Below, in pieces: positions 1 through 13,839 of a DNA stretch of 64,000 bases. Each line of letters starts with the position of its first letter. The stretch's first letter is position 1. The DNA is from Acanthaster planci. Taxonomy: Eukaryota > Echinodermata > Asteroidea > Valvatida > Acanthasteridae. The notes under the pieces were generated by a model. It saw only the letters and a program-made list of their open reading frames with translations, ran no database searches and was not told the origin of the DNA. The stretch covers positions 1,708,670 through 1,772,669 of the forward strand of contig NW_019091374.1 of the NCBI RefSeq assembly GCF_001949145.1, given 5' to 3'. The translations under genes and the position numbers were made by a program.

Positions 1-130
1 ATTCCAATCATCCCCATTATCCTACCATCCCATCCCATCTAATCAACCTAACTGAATCCCATCACACCAAACCAATTCAAACTATAATGAAATGCAATGC
101 AATCACTTCCAATCCAAACCAATAACGTAG
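1..130. repeat. C/A-rich low-complexity sequence
   Basis: The first ~130 bases are built from repeated short words such as CCCATC, CCAAT and CCATCC with almost no G. This looks like a degenerate simple repeat entering from the left edge. No coding potential is visible. Confidence 0.5.
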
Positions 131-164
131 ATATGCCATGCAAATCATATCCCATCCCAATCTA

Positions 165-715
165 GCTACTGTGGTGGCCCTGGAGGGACATCGCCAATAG
201 TAAATATTGACGCCAATATTCACGACCAATTTCACGACTGCTTTTCTGGTCGCGAATATTGCGCGACCAAAATTCACGAGTTGCTCTTCAGTCGCGAATA
301 CCGACGCCAATATTTGCGATCAAATCCAAGACTCGTTTATCTCCAGCCTCAAATATTGCCGCGAGTTTTTTTCCAGCAAGCCAGGTAGAGAGGGAGTTGC
401 TCCACTTAGACACAGCAATTGCTTTTTAACGTTGTGCCCCCTGCGTTGTGCCAAAACTGCCCTGCCGAATAACGACTTGAGATCAAGCCGAAAAATGTAC
501 GATATAGGTCATTGAGCGTGCGCATCAACACTTCATTTCCGCTTAGCCTGCGGGAAAAAAATCCTGGCAATATTTGCGACCGGAGATACGAGTCGTGAAT
601 TGGTCGCAAATATTGATGTCAATATTTGCGACTGAAGAGCGAGTCGTGAATTTTGGTCGAGGAAATTGACGGCAATATTGACGATTAGCGATGTCCCTCC
701 AGGGCCACCATAGTC
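165..715. mobile_element. Foldback (MITE-like) element, ~550 bp
   Basis: The left end (tggtggccctggagggacat, around 172-191) is matched in inverted orientation by the right end (atgtccctccagggccacca, 691-710), giving ~25 bp nearly perfect terminal inverted repeats. The interior is filled with short inverted and direct words of the type caatattNgcga and cgtgaattNggtcg. No transposase is encoded; small open frames inside are by-products of the repeats. A clear target-site duplication was not identified. The structure fits a non-autonomous DNA transposon. Confidence 0.75.
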
Positions 716-719
716 TATT

Positions 720-3700
720 ACCTTCATCCAATACGAGCCTCAAAACAGACACATCACAGTCAGCTCAGACGAAGTATTCAATGGCAGTTAGTGGAATCTG
801 TCAGCACTACTCCCCAAACACAACAAGAAAGACCGTTCGTTTCACAAAACCTCCCACCTTTACCATTTTCCTTTTAATCCCACATTTAAGCTCAACTTCC
901 TGTCTGATAAATGTCTCTTCTGTGCATACTTCGGACGAACTGTGCTGACTACGGAAAAATTGGGCAAACGGAAAGGTACAGACGGCTCCCTGTACCTACG
1001 ATCTTGATCATTAACCTTTCCCCAAAGCCTGAACAGAGAACGTACAGTCGAGCCGGCACGGCTGAGTACATTGTGTCCCGGTCGGCCTGTGTTGAAATAA
1101 CCGGATTTCGGTTGCGCGAACAGAAGCAGGCAAAGAAATCCATTATTATGGGATCCTACATAAGAATTTATCAACAGACAGTAAAATAACCCCCCAGAAA
1201 ATTTAGCTGAGTTAGACGCAGGGCTAAAATTGTTTTTCTCGACAGATTATAGAGTATTTAATTTTTGGATTCTTTTAGAATGATTTCAAAAGCGGATGCA
1301 ACTTAAGACTTGCTCTTTCAATGATTATGCAAAATTATGTGAACCTTTAAGGAGTCCCTTGCTGTTTTTTTTTTCGTACGAATGGCTAAAAGAAATGCAA
1401 GCACGTTAATCCCACCAAATAAGTTGGAAGAGGGAACCCTATTCGATGTAGCTGGCGCATACTATATAACAAAGGGGCCACTAAGGATTTAAGGCCAAAA
1501 TACTTTGCAAAGAGAACCTCAAAGTCAAAGCCGGTAGAGAAATACATGTAGAGTAAATGGCCACAGTGAGGCTTTCGGAAATGATTCAGAAGATATTCAG
1601 TAAATGTGCACGCGCTGAACTCGAAGCTACCTGACAGTGAACTCAAGCTTAAGAACAGTGCAGCTTTATACAAGTGTTCATAATAGGCCAAAAGTTATTT
1701 CCTGCAATGTGTACGTCACTGCATGCGGACTTTTTTACTTTAAAGGGTATATGTGATGAATTTTGCATTGGCATACTTCTTGTGTGCACCTTTATTCTCT
1801 TCCTCAAGGTATGAAACTGTATTGGAGAGTGAACTTTTTAAACGTTTAATAATGTCCAGCCTTGTCTGGACAACTGAGGGGGCCCTTGCCGTGATGTCAA
1901 TCGGGAGACTTCAGTTCAAATCGAACGTTTTTCCGTTTGAAATGTGAACCCAAAATATGCTCACTGAAAACATTTCCGCAAAAGGGTTGCTCTTTGGATT
2001 ATTGGAGGAAATTTAGGACAAGGACAATAAAACAAATTATACTAGATTTTATGCACAAAGCACTGAAGTTGTCTCCCTGGATCCCTTTACTTGTTATCAT
2101 GGAAATTCATAACAGCACAGACACCAAAATGGCGCCAAAATACCTTTAAGAACAGCAGACCAAAACAGTCACAATGCATAACACTTAAGCCGATCTTCAA
2201 TCTCTTTCGATCCTTCATTTTGCAATCTCCAGCGTTCTACGCTTCTCTGCTGTCACGGAACAACTGTCTCGCTGTTTGTGAGATATGGTTATGCAGCAAG
2301 GCGTGATCTAGGAGTACGGACCAGTTACGGAAGAACCGATAAGAGCCGACGAAGGACACCGATCACCCGAGGCATGTGAAGGGGTAAGGCTGACGTACGG
2401 CTCGACGGTCAGCTTATCAACTTAGTTTTTCACCACGACTGTTTTTCGCAGAGTTGGTATTGGCCACGAAAGCTCACGCTCAGGTAAAAAAAATAGGTTC
2501 TGACCATCACGTATAAGCGATAGTGGAGTTGTGCTCTCGCTTTGACATGACAAGTCGTTGTTTACAATGGAGGCAAAGAATGTAACCCCTAGGTGACCCA
2601 AATTCGTGTTTCGTTCTTCAGCAAGATGTGGTGTGTGAGTCAAACGAGCATATCATAAGGCGCGATTCCAGGGAGACGCTTGCAACTTGTAAATTTACAG
2701 AAACAAGCAAAATAGAAAGAGACGAAGAGGGAAGCACATGAGGAGATCGGCATTCTGTAATTAAATTTACTGCCCGTTTTTTAAATCACCGAGGGGACGG
2801 TTCCACAGACAACGGGCCACTTACCGAATTGTCTTGGATAATATTGTTTACTATCAGCCTAACTCTTCTCTGAAACCAAAATAATGAATACCATTCAGGT
2901 CACATTGTTAAAGGCCTTACGAAACTAAAAAAAAAAGAGAAAAAAGGGCATTGCGTAAAAACTGTTGTTCCCATTAAACCGTGGGCGTCTTGGTTTGTTA
3001 AAGTAGAACAATGGTGGCAATGAAGATATATGTAGAAACACATTGTGGTGGACCATTCTTTATTTAAATTGATTTGAGATTTTTGCCCTGCCCGACATAA
3101 AAATCCAAAATTAATTTACATCTCCCCGGCGCAAATTCATCTTTGAAATAGACATTCTTTATTTGCAAAAATCCTGGATCCGCGCCTGATTATAACACGG
3201 CGGCAGGTTGGTTCTACCGTATATTACAACTTGACAAAAACTTTATCGGACCACTCTGGGATCGCAACAACCTATCACGTATAAAAGGACTGTTCATCTC
3301 TCTTAAATTACAATGGGTAGAATTACAATAGACCAAGTAGCCCATTTTATCAAAACAACAAAGGTTCACGCACGGATGCTTTAACAGCAGATTCGAAGCA
3401 CTGATATCGACGGGCTCGAATGGTACACACGCCTGCACAAGTACGCAATACAGAGTTTTTTTCCGCAATTTAATAATAGGAACAGACATAGAAACAATGG
3501 AATAGGGAACAGTGCTGTGGCCACTTCACAGTTATACTAAAGGGCTTCACTCGAGGGAAAAACGATATCTTATGACAACCCTGTTTTCAATGGAGGGTTT
3601 GTGGATCGGCCTCGCGCAACATGACATCATGTAACTTTCTTTGTCATTTAAATTGTGAGACATTGAACTTTTTCGTTATCAAATTCCGTCGATTTTACAC

Positions 3701-6700
3701 AGTTGAAATCAAATATTCCACATAAGAAAATAATACATAGTGGAACCATGGAAAAAGAAATGCCTGATTCGATTTTTTGAGATGCCTTGATAGAAAGAGC
3801 ATACGTCAACATTTTCGGGAATAAAACAAAATCAAACTTTATGGAAAAATGATGTATCCTTTGAATAGCAAAGCATCCAGTGCTAGCAGAAGTAATTACA
3901 TAAGCAAACATAGGTGGTGAATAATTATGCATGCGAGGGATCGTAATCTCATTCGTGGAGGTTTTAATTGCAAATGGCTTTACAAATTACGAGAGATTGA
4001 CCCTGTCATTGTGAAGGCCTTATCTGTCGTAGCATGAGAAGCGGACCAAATGGCGGTCCTCACACGGAAGAAACCGTGACCTGTGGCCCGCCTGAAACGA
4101 TCGGCACAACCACAGTAGCTCGTAGTGTATCGACTTGTGAATATAGTTGTTTGCATATTTTCTTTAGCTTCATGAAGAAAAAGATTTATTCACCGACGGT
4201 CGTTGGTAATAGAAAGGGGGGTGGCGCGCATCGGGACCCGATGGCGATTTTCAATGTTCCTTCAAGAAAGTCACAAAAATGACTTTTTCAAAAATGTAAT
4301 CTTCCTTATTTTTTTACAGGTCAGGGGTTTCAACATGTCCATTTTATTATTGTATTCTTGTGTAAGTCCATACTCCGATGTTTATTTTATTCCTACTTAT
4401 ATTAACTTTGTCTGCTTTTAATCTTTATTTTTAGTCTAGTCACTTTAAAGTATGTATTTTACACAGGAGGTGGTTCGAGATGGACTCTAGAAACTTTTCC
4501 ACAACCCTTGGCATCGTCAGAACTTGATCATAACACCAACTGATTTTTTTTTCAATGGGATGAGAAGATCTCTTCGTCTGCACTTGAGATGGTGGCAACT
4601 GCCCATTTTGTTGCGGGAAATTTCACCTGCTGACGTTCCGGGAAAAACTTATGAACAGTCTGAGAGTTTATTTTACTTTTCAGAAGCATCGTCCTCGGGG
4701 ATAAGTTGTGATTTCCACTAATTACCACTTTCACAAAATGTGATTTAAAGGTGAGAAGTCACGTAGCATGTAATCCACAACAACGATAAAAAACTATGGG
4801 ATGTCATATTTTTTTCTCATCTTTGAACCACAAAATCTTAGTTTTTGATGCAAATCAACTCCAGTGAAGTTTCACTTGGTGACCACTACAGAGCTGCGAT
4901 TACGAAACCGCTGTAATCCGATTAATTTTACGGTTTTTTTTTTTTTTGGCAATATGTGTGCTCAGACAATTTGTTTCTCAGTCATCAAGCTTGGGACCAC
5001 GTTTCCCGTAACAAACGAGCAGGTTTCCGATCCGCACTGCTGAATCTAGGCGTGCAACAAGTGGTCCTGAACAGAAAACCGCATAGTACTACTTCTTGCC
5101 ATGTGACAGTCCTCAAGCTGTTAGAGTTGGTTCTTTGCAGCTGTTTTAATGACCGTAATTCGGAGTGGAAAAAAAAACTCCATTTACGCAGTAATTTATC
5201 ACGGCAGTCTGAGCTGACGAGCCATTGCGAAATCTCGTCTGGGGATGGGTCATGCATTTTTAATATCAGGCATTGTTGTCAAAAAAGGTTGTATCAATCA
5301 TTAACGTTGCATGGCATTGGACCTGTTTGCACAAGTAATTTGTGGCAACTGCTTGATCCACAAACTACGGGAGGGCGGAAAACTTTAAAAGCTAGAGTGG
5401 GCATTAGATGCTGAAATGTTTCAGTCAGCGAACAGCCTGATGTACCTTTTATCCCCAGCCACGTTTCGTCTCAGTCGAGGTCTCTCTGAACTGATACGTT
5501 TCATCGAATTTTGCTCAAGGAGCTCAGGGGCCAAAATTGAAGTTTTACACTGCGCTGTACCGGTATGCGGAAGCTCAGCTCCCCCATCGCTCCGAACCGG
5601 AGCTGGTACCCCGCTTTAGCTCAGAGCTAACTACCATGCATCATTTTGGAGCTGTGCATCCACGGCAGTAGCCCCTTGCTACATGCGCTTTGTATCGGCC
5701 CAGCATACTCGTCCCACCCGACGCACCAGCACCAATCTCACGGTGCACAGTAAGCGCTTGAATCGCACATCATATACTGCGGTCAATCTAGGCCACACCT
5801 TGGCATGTCTCCAGATCAACCGGCCAGTGCCAAAATGTGAAGGGGGCGTGGAACATTCCTTTACTCAATAAGAAAGGCCATTACAGCAACACTCAGATCA
5901 CCATAAACATGACAACAATGATATATGAGGTTTTGTGCACGTCGAGTATTTTTTTCCATTTTGGGGGTTTCAATCCGTTTTTGTGTGTGCCATCCTGTGC
6001 CTTCCCGCCTGTCGACAACTCTAAGAACATAATTGTCACGACGATTGAATGTTAACTCCAAACTTAAGCTTCGTTGGGTATCCTATAGGGGAGAGTGTAC
6101 ATGAATGCTTGATTTTGAGAGAAGGGCTAGAATTCCAGCAACACACTTCACATTTTCAAACAAGTTTTGTGACTTTCTCAAATATTTAGCAAAATGGATG
6201 GACTTTCAATAATGTACATGTAGAATAATCTACCTACTATAGAGCAACACGGTTTCGTCAAGAAGATGGTACCTCCTCCGGTCCCAATTCACCCTTTGCT
6301 CCTTACGGCTAAAATACGGTTACCCATATCGACCCAGAATTCTGAGCAGATAACCAGGGGCCAAAGATCGCTCGCGTAAACAAATTGATGAATTGCAAAT
6401 TGATGACAAAAATGAGGGACGCCAATCTACAGGGGCTAAAATTTCATGGGATCGAGTTCTGCGACATTCCGGCCTGTAACGACTTTCTGATTGGCTGACC
6501 TAGATTGAGATCACCCACGCGCTGACAACTGACATTTTGAACAATCGCATTGCGTCATGGGATTGGCTGACAAACTTTTGGCAATGCATTTTATGCGCAT
6601 GTCTGTGGAAAAAATGTACCAGCAAGACATTAATCAGGTTTTCAAAAGGTTCAAATGTCCAAAATCATACTAAGTTGAAATAAAATAGGCCTAAAGTGAA

Positions 6701-7290
6701 AAATCAATTTTAAGCTAATATCAGAAAACACATTTCAAGAGCTTCCTTCCATTAACATCAGTTTCTGTTTTAAATTAGACCGGGAATGTCAACGAGGCCA
6801 AATTTGCAGATCCAAATCAGGATTACTTTAAAGCTTGATGATCATACACAAACCAATCATGTACATTTGTTCAGCGTGGTGAAGGATGCTATTGAAAAGA
6901 TATTTTAGAGCAAGTTTTCCTTTCTCCTTAATTAATTGTCTTTTTATTTCAAGAACTATTTCTTATAAACTCTGTTTCCGTCTCCGACTTGTTGGCCAAT
7001 TACTTCAAAAAGATTCCTAAGAAAACGATTTTGACTATATAGTTGACTTCTTCCGTAGATGAATGCACAAACTCAATGGATTGTTTGTCATCCAACCCCA
7101 CGAAATGTCAAAAAGTTTACTGACCAAAAATCTACCACCGTCCTTACATGGACATAATTGCAGTCAATCAGTTAATCTTTCACAGGGAACTTTCAAGCCT
7201 CTCATGTACCAAACGGCTCCATTTCCAAGGTCGATACGCGCAATGAATTTACAACGCACAATTGTCTAATTTTCATCGACAGTGCCAAAG
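720..7290. other. Gene-poor stretch, no supported gene
   Basis: No exon with convincing homology or paired splice signals was found on either strand. Around 1857-1932 there is a copy of a dispersed repeat (gacaac..gaggg..gtgatgtca..ggga) seen again at about 61.87 kb and 62.40 kb. The 152-codon plus-strand frame at 4956-5414 has no recognisable domain. Confidence 0.4.
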
Positions 7291-7302
7291 CTATGAGATG
7301 TA

Positions 7303-7411
7303 GGCCAGGATGCTTTGGCCAAGCTCAGGAGAGTGTGCGAGACTCAAATGGAGAGACTCCACTCGAGTCCGGCACCATCCGGCCTGAGGACGGCCAAAGC
7401 ATCCTGGCCGA
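7303..7411. repeat. Short hairpin-forming inverted repeat
   Basis: The word ggccaggatgctttggcc near 7303 is followed about 85 bases later by its reverse complement ggccaaagcatcctggcc, and similarity extends a few bases inward (gctcagg / cctgagg). The loop is about 65 bases. It could be a remnant of a foldback element. Confidence 0.6.
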
Positions 7412-9350
7412 AACGTCCACTCAACACTCACCGGTTCTTCTTCTAAGAACCACACCTCTTCCAAAACAAGAGATTAATTCCATGGTGTACCCGCACTGCA
7501 TCTCATGTAACTTCCACCACGGAAAGCCTCAAATCTTACTTAATTCCATAGCTATATACAACTTTAGTCGTAAACAATGTGCCATTGCCCATTTTAGTTT
7601 GGCTAATGAAGTCTCGAAGGGTGGAGATCTCTTTCTCGATATTCATCGATTAAAGTTACTGTAGTCTAGTACCTGATACCACATGTAGATACATGTACAA
7701 ACCAAGATTCGTAGTACACTCCTGTACACACGGCATCCGCGGTGCGCCTAACGAGGATGTCTAATATTCATGCAAATGTCCAGCATCAGGCTCGCGCAAG
7801 CGCGAAGCCACTGCGATGCTTACACAAGCTCGTAGCCTAGGTTAGAATTTTCATCTTGAATAGCTATGTTAAATAACAAATTTAAATGCTATACGCAAAA
7901 CACAAGCAAGATGAAAGTAAATTTGGAAATGCTTTTACAACATTCATGAATGTTTTTATCACCGATTTTCAGCCTCACTTTTTTGGATTTGCAGCCCAGT
8001 GTGCCTTCCCAAATTTGCTTCTCTCAGCGCGCATATCTTGTTTAAAATTGGCAGCCCGTTGCATTTTACGCCCCGGAGCTTACACAAGCACAGCTAAATG
8101 CATGGATTCTCACTGCTCGAACGCAGACAGAAGAGTTCATTTTAATAATTTTGGGAAAAGGAAGTATTTGAGGTAAAAGAAGTTTTTATAGACGAAATTT
8201 GAAATGTATGTCTGAAGTTTCTTTTGCGTATTTTGCTCTTGACTATTTTAAAAGCCGTCGAATTACCCTTTCTCTCTCTCAGAGGAGGAACGAATTTGAA
8301 TAAATGAGGTCATGGTCGCAAAAAAACCCACTCCCCAGTACTCTTAGCTATTACAAGAATATTTTCAATGTCTTCACATTTTATGGGAAAAGCGACTGGA
8401 ACCATGTTCATAATTAGGAACTTATCCCGAGGCAATTTATTCATGTCCCTTAGCGAGGCATTTTATCACCCCTCTGTTTTTCAAAGCACGCGTGAAGTAA
8501 TAAAACGGTACTTGTTAACAAATAAGCTCATCGTCTAATCTGCTGATTCCTAATTTACAAACCCTGGATAATCAGGTGCAGGAAAAAAAAGAAGTTATCA
8601 GTAATCTTTGCTCAGGTGTATAAGTTCTGTTATAATTGTTAGCCACTCTTGTCATTTCTGTCTTCTCTTTCATTCTTTGGTTCCAAAAGCCTGGATTCGC
8701 CTAGGTCATGGTCGAAGGTTCCACACAAGAGAGCGTCTGACATAAACATGAATATCACTTTTCGACTTGACAGGCAGATTTGTTGGACAACAAAACGAGA
8801 CCAATTCGCCAAAATAGGCCGTGCGGGAATTCCGATCCGGGGTCGCGCACGTTTCCAGAGACCCATCCCAGTCGCGAGGAGCTGGGTCATCGCTATTATT
8901 TTGAAAGCGAACCCGGCGTTGGAGAGATAAGGGCCGGAATACTTATCGGCTTGGTTTTCATCAACTGTCGAGTTTGCCGTCTGGAGAAGGTGCATTGTTT
9001 TCGGGAAATCTTGGGCAAGCAGTCTGCATCTCTTTTTTATGAATCTAATTTGTGTCCCAATTCCACCCGAGAAAGGCACACGTTTTATAGAAAATATACC
9101 TACCGAAACAAACCTAGAAGTGCTTCACAAATGAAGCCATCTACCTCACTTACAATTGATGCATAGAGCTGGTATACAGATATCTGTATTTTTGCAGGCC
9201 AAGCCTTGTACAGATTTCGTCACGAAAGTCAGCCTGTGTTGCCATGTGCGCAACACGTCTCTAGGAGCAGGCCGACAGATAAATTTGGAATTGCCCCAAA
9301 TAGCCTTGTATCCGTAATATTTATTTGATGGTTGAGCAAAATGAGCTTAC

Positions 9351-9462
9351 CAGATTGTCTGTATGCCATATCCCCGGATCCAGTTGGTCCGAGCAAATTC
9401 AAAAGTAAAACCGTTCTACCATGAACAAGCAAACGTGGGAAAATCTTGCTCCAGGCAGCCAT
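9351..9462 (-). CDS. Possible first coding exon of an MPV17L2-like membrane protein
   Basis: Read on the minus strand, an ATG at 9462 in good context (caggaacATGg) opens 37 codons ending in a consensus donor (ctg|gtaagc). The peptide has the pattern GRTVLLLNLLG..GSGD...RQS, resembling the N-terminal segment of MPV17L2, an inner mitochondrial membrane protein linked to mitoribosome assembly (GRALLVTNTLG...GD..RQS in human, from memory). It starts with a basic, hydrophobic stretch suitable for mitochondrial targeting. No downstream exon was recognised between here and the left edge, so the gene may be incomplete, a relic, or the resemblance fortuitous. Confidence 0.3.
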
Positions 9463-9469
9463 GTTCCTG

Positions 9470-12350
9470 CTTCTCCGTAATCCAGGATTGAACTAAGCGA
9501 AACGGCCCATGGGCTGCCACAGATATATGCCTACTATTACCGATACTGCTCGAGCATTCCCTGGAATATCCATCATAAAACTATCTGTCATTATTACATG
9601 ATACCATAATATTATCATTTCGGGCGACGGGCATTGACTATGGGCTTCTCTCTGGCTGAAGTTTGCCCAACGATAGGGAAATACCTGGCAATTAAAAGCC
9701 CGGCATTTATCTGTTAAGAGTGTGATATAAAAGTCTGCTGCATAGTTTAGTGTACTTTTCCCCTCGTTTTTATCCTCTCATTCGAGTTTGGTTAAACGGT
9801 TTAATTAGACCACAATTTGATAACGCTGATTGAGATTAATGTGTCACCAGTGTCACAGAAGGTGGATGTATATATTTGTTTCTGATAGGCAATATCGTTT
9901 GGAAATGGATCTTAAACAACCCGGAACATATGATTTATTTTTGTCACATTCACCCGTTGACGTATTGTTTTCTTTATGCGAACAATGGCAGCCGACATGG
10001 CAAAGTGCGTAAACATTGGACACCGTTAAAGCCTCATCGCACGGTTAAGACCCGTGACAGGACTTGTTGCTTGTTATATTGGGAACCAAATGTGCGGTTT
10101 TAGCGGCAACTTTGACGGTGTGCATTTTACGGATCAGAACTCTATCACGACAAAAGCTATCGAGGAAAACACAAAAAGGGGCAGGTTGCGAGACGTTTCG
10201 CGCGACTACACCCCCCTTACTAGCCAACGAAATGGAGAACGATCAACCTAACGATCAACTCTACTGCTGAGAGATTCAACGTTTGTCAGGTTTTTAACCC
10301 TACTATCAAAAGCAATTCTTTCTTTGTAAACAGCTGGAGAACCGCAAAGCTGAACTACAGAGCTTGTTATTTAGGGTTCTTCCTATTTAATCCGTTGTAA
10401 TATCTAAGAGATCTTTCAAAGAGGGCGTGAGCTAGGTCAATGACCAAAAATAAAGAAAGAACTTGGCCATCGAAACTGGCAAATAAAATAAGAGACTCTG
10501 AAATCAGTTCACACTTAACTGTCGTACTGTGACATTTACTGTGGCGTACTGGGAGATACAGAACAGCCCCACCCGTCCAGACAAGTGCTTCCCTCCCAGG
10601 GCTCTAACTTATGAGAAGAAAACTTTAGCCGAACCCATGTTTCATATCAACGAAACATGCAATATGCATCCCCCGACCGAGCCTCACATTTTCTCCATTT
10701 GTATTATTTGACATGGACTCAATTCTCAGGGACGCGTTTTGCGTTGTATAAGGGCCAAGCGGCTATCTAATTAAACTGTATGCCGGTATCACATTTTGAT
10801 ATGAAAGGGGAAAGCAATCCATCATCACGGGTAGGTGTGTGTGTATGTAGGGAGGGGTCACGCACCAAATAGTGCAGCAGCCAGAAGGAGTCCCCATTGT
10901 CAAGCGCGTCTTGGTGCCCGTTTTTATTGGAATGCGTTCTGGTTTTTCGCAGAGCGTGTCGTCCGGAGCCGTGCTACATCGCCAGTCGTTTCGGATTGGC
11001 CCTCGTTATCTTCAATATTTGTTCATTTCCATAACTTGAGCAAATTTAACTAGTCCTGCCGAAATATTGAGCTGCGGTGTTTTTAGATGCAATATTTCGG
11101 TTTGCCTAAATAATGTCACTTTACCCAATCACTGTTTTTGCATGATCGTTTCCTGCATGCATACTCCACTCTAATAACCCATACAACCCGGGCAATAACT
11201 TTTAATTGCCACTTTGTATTTAAAATGTTGAAGCCCTTTAATGACGCAATCGGACATCGTAATCTATACCGTGTAATGGGGTTATACCTTCAACAACGTT
11301 TTTATTAATTTGCGAGCATTTCTTCAACAGTTTTAGATCGATTTTAACTGCATGTAACAGCCTTTCACACCATTGGATTCGTAGTAGGGACGGTACGCTG
11401 GCACTTAAATTAATGCAACATTTTTAAAAACATGTTATTGGAGTTATGGTTCTATTAAGATTGAATAATGTAAGCATTATATATTATGAAAGTTTTGTTG
11501 TCAAGTAAACTGCACGGTGTGAATGGATTAGGATACTGAATTACTGTCTTCATTAACTTTTGAGGTGTCGTTCACGATGAAATTGAAGTTAGAGTTGACA
11601 TTGATCTACATATCTCCTTCAGCTCCGTGATATGGGAGCGAGAGATTTTAAAGAAACGTTCAATGGTATTTGTTGTGGGCACTCTGTTTTTTTTCTGCAA
11701 GGAACAAAGGGATCAGGGTTGATGTGCGCTTTCGTGCCACGCGACCATATTCCTCTTCGTCACTGCTATCGCGCATTTCTCCTCTAATCAATGGTCTTAT
11801 CTTTCTAGTGTCGCTGAGCTGGAGTGGATGTAAAAGGAATGTCTTGATGTAAATAATCACCATGTTTGGAGCGGCGCGTGGGTAGGCCTACGGGTGCCAC
11901 GGACCAGGACAGAGTCCTAGGGGTATTACTGTGAGGAGGATCTGGATAACATCTCCGGTCATTTCGGACACTGTCCGCGCACCCATACCTCCATGCCCAT
12001 ACTAACACTCTGGGCCCACGGACGCAGTTTTAGTTGCAAGTTTTCGACCACACCGGTCTAATAGGCCTACTACACATGCGAAATACACGAACTTTGCATT
12101 CGAAAACTTAAAAAACCTGACAGTTGGACGCCCCTTTTTTCACCCCTTTTCTGAATGAAAATGCTGTTAACATTGTGTGGATGGGGAGAGGTGATAACGC
12201 AATCCTTTGTGTGTTCATATTGCAGAAAGAATGGTTCACTTCATAAAGAATGTCTTGCTCCACGATCGTTTTTAGCTTACTTCGGAACCGTGACTCATAG
12301 CCTCAAAACTTGACTGGCTATGAAAATGTGTCAACTAATTCAATTTGGAA
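9470..12350. other. Intergenic, nothing recognised
   Basis: No coding exon, RNA gene or clear repeat was recognised on either strand. Open frames here are short, lack homology and lack paired splice signals. Confidence 0.35.
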
Positions 12351-12364
12351 TGTATGGAGGCAGA

Positions 12365-12735
12365 GTTGCTGACTCGAGTCATGTGACTTGGACTCGAGTC
12401 GGACTCCAGTCGCTGTTTTTGTGACTAAATACCAGCTTGACTTGTGACTTGACTTGGACTTGCAAAAATGACATGTTACCAACCAAAGTCAGACGCTACT
12501 CGACCGGCCCCATATAGTTTTATAACTCGTAACTTCGTAAGTTGACACCTGGTTCTTTTTGCTTATTTCAGCTGGACAAAATAATGTGCAGCTTGACTTG
12601 TAGTTGGACAAAGAGACTTGTGACTTGACTTGTGTTTAGACCAAATGACTCGTGACTTGACTTGGACTTGCATATAATGGCTTGGACTTGCATATAATGA
12701 CTTGTGACTTGGCTTGGACTTGCAAAAAATGACTT
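12365..12735. repeat. Degenerate GACTTG/GACTCGAGTC tandem repeat
   Basis: The sequence is a dense array of gacttg, ttgtgacttg, gacttggacttgcaa and gactcgagtc words, interrupted by ~100 unrelated bases around 12.48-12.58 kb. It is a diverged simple-sequence array. Frames read through it are repeat by-products. Confidence 0.7.
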
Positions 12736-13656
12736 GCTGCCACTTCTGCACGGAGGTAGCACAAAACTGAAGTGTGGTATAGTCCCGCAGAAAATTGTGT
12801 ACAAGTGTCAACTATTTGTTGAAAATTATCTAAACAAGTCAAAGGAGGAAGGTGTCTGCGCATGCGGTAATCTTTAAAACAAATCGCATTCTGTAGTTTG
12901 CTTCTGATAGGCAATTTTTTTAAGTGTTGTTCTTGCATTTATATATTGTCTAAGCTGTGAAGTACAAGGTTCCATTTAACCAAATTAAACGCGAATACTC
13001 CCCCCCCCCATCGAATGGCGACAAAGCACCGCCACAACAACCCATTCAGTCACGCCTGCAACTTAACTAATTAATACCTCAGAGCCGATTAATTAGTGTT
13101 TTGCCCACCCAACTGTATAACTTTAATTCAAACACAGCGAGCCTTGTTTCAAAAAGGTTGCCGATCGAACGATCCCGTGGTATAATACTCTGTGGTCTTA
13201 AAACAAACCATCCTGCAGTGGATACATAGTAATCCGGAGGAGTAAACTTTGCCCTTAATTTTGTGCGCAAACAATGGAGCGGTGCACTTTGATCTCCGTG
13301 GCCATAAAGGTGTTTTTTGTTTTGGGTTGGTCGTTTGGATCCTGTGTGCTGAAATAATTTGCTGTGTGTGGTTTACGCGGTTGGTGTGAAAGGCAGTGCT
13401 CACAATAGGTCGCGGGTTACATGTATTATAAAACAAAACGAGCTAAAAGGCTAACAACAACAGAGGTATGTTCTCAGGTTTTATCTGAATTCATAAAGTA
13501 TGTGAAGTTAACTGTAGATTTTTTCCCCACTCAGGGACTTTATTCTAGTTTCTCTTGCATGTTACATGAAATCAAGAAAAGACAACTGAAGAAATTAACT
13601 GTAGTTGACTAATAACGAATCGCTTAAAACATGGTGACCAAAAATTTTGCACTTAC

Positions 13657-13834
13657 CTGTGCAACAACACCCGAGTCATAAAACTGCAGTGGATCAGAGC
13701 TTGAACTGGGTGAGAGAACAGCGCCCTCACCTTGTCGACCCTGTCTAGAGTCGTAAGTTGCAAGTTGTAGAGGAATCGAAAGGGTAGCGTGTGAATTACG
13801 TTTATTTGGCTGTGGCTCAAAATAACACTCGCAT
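13657..13834 (-). CDS. Isolated internal exon candidate, unknown protein
   Basis: On the minus strand a strong acceptor (ctctcttttctcgcag) and a perfect consensus donor (acag|gtaagt) bracket 178 bases that read openly as 59 codons after one base. The peptide is rich in Ser and Gln, with RQGRQGEGAVLSPSSSSDP in its middle. I do not recognise the protein. The frame also remains open upstream of the acceptor. No partner exons were found, so this rests on splice signals and an open frame only. Confidence 0.25.
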
Positions 13835-13839
13835 CTGCG

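Noticed and set aside
4956-5414. 152-codon plus-strand frame
   Set aside because: No domain, signal peptide or membrane pattern was recognised, and composition is like the surrounding noncoding DNA.
8639-9166. Overlapping open frames on both strands, up to 146 codons
   Set aside because: Several frames are open at once, none has a recognisable domain, and the region is only somewhat GC-richer than its surroundings. Chance is the simplest reading.
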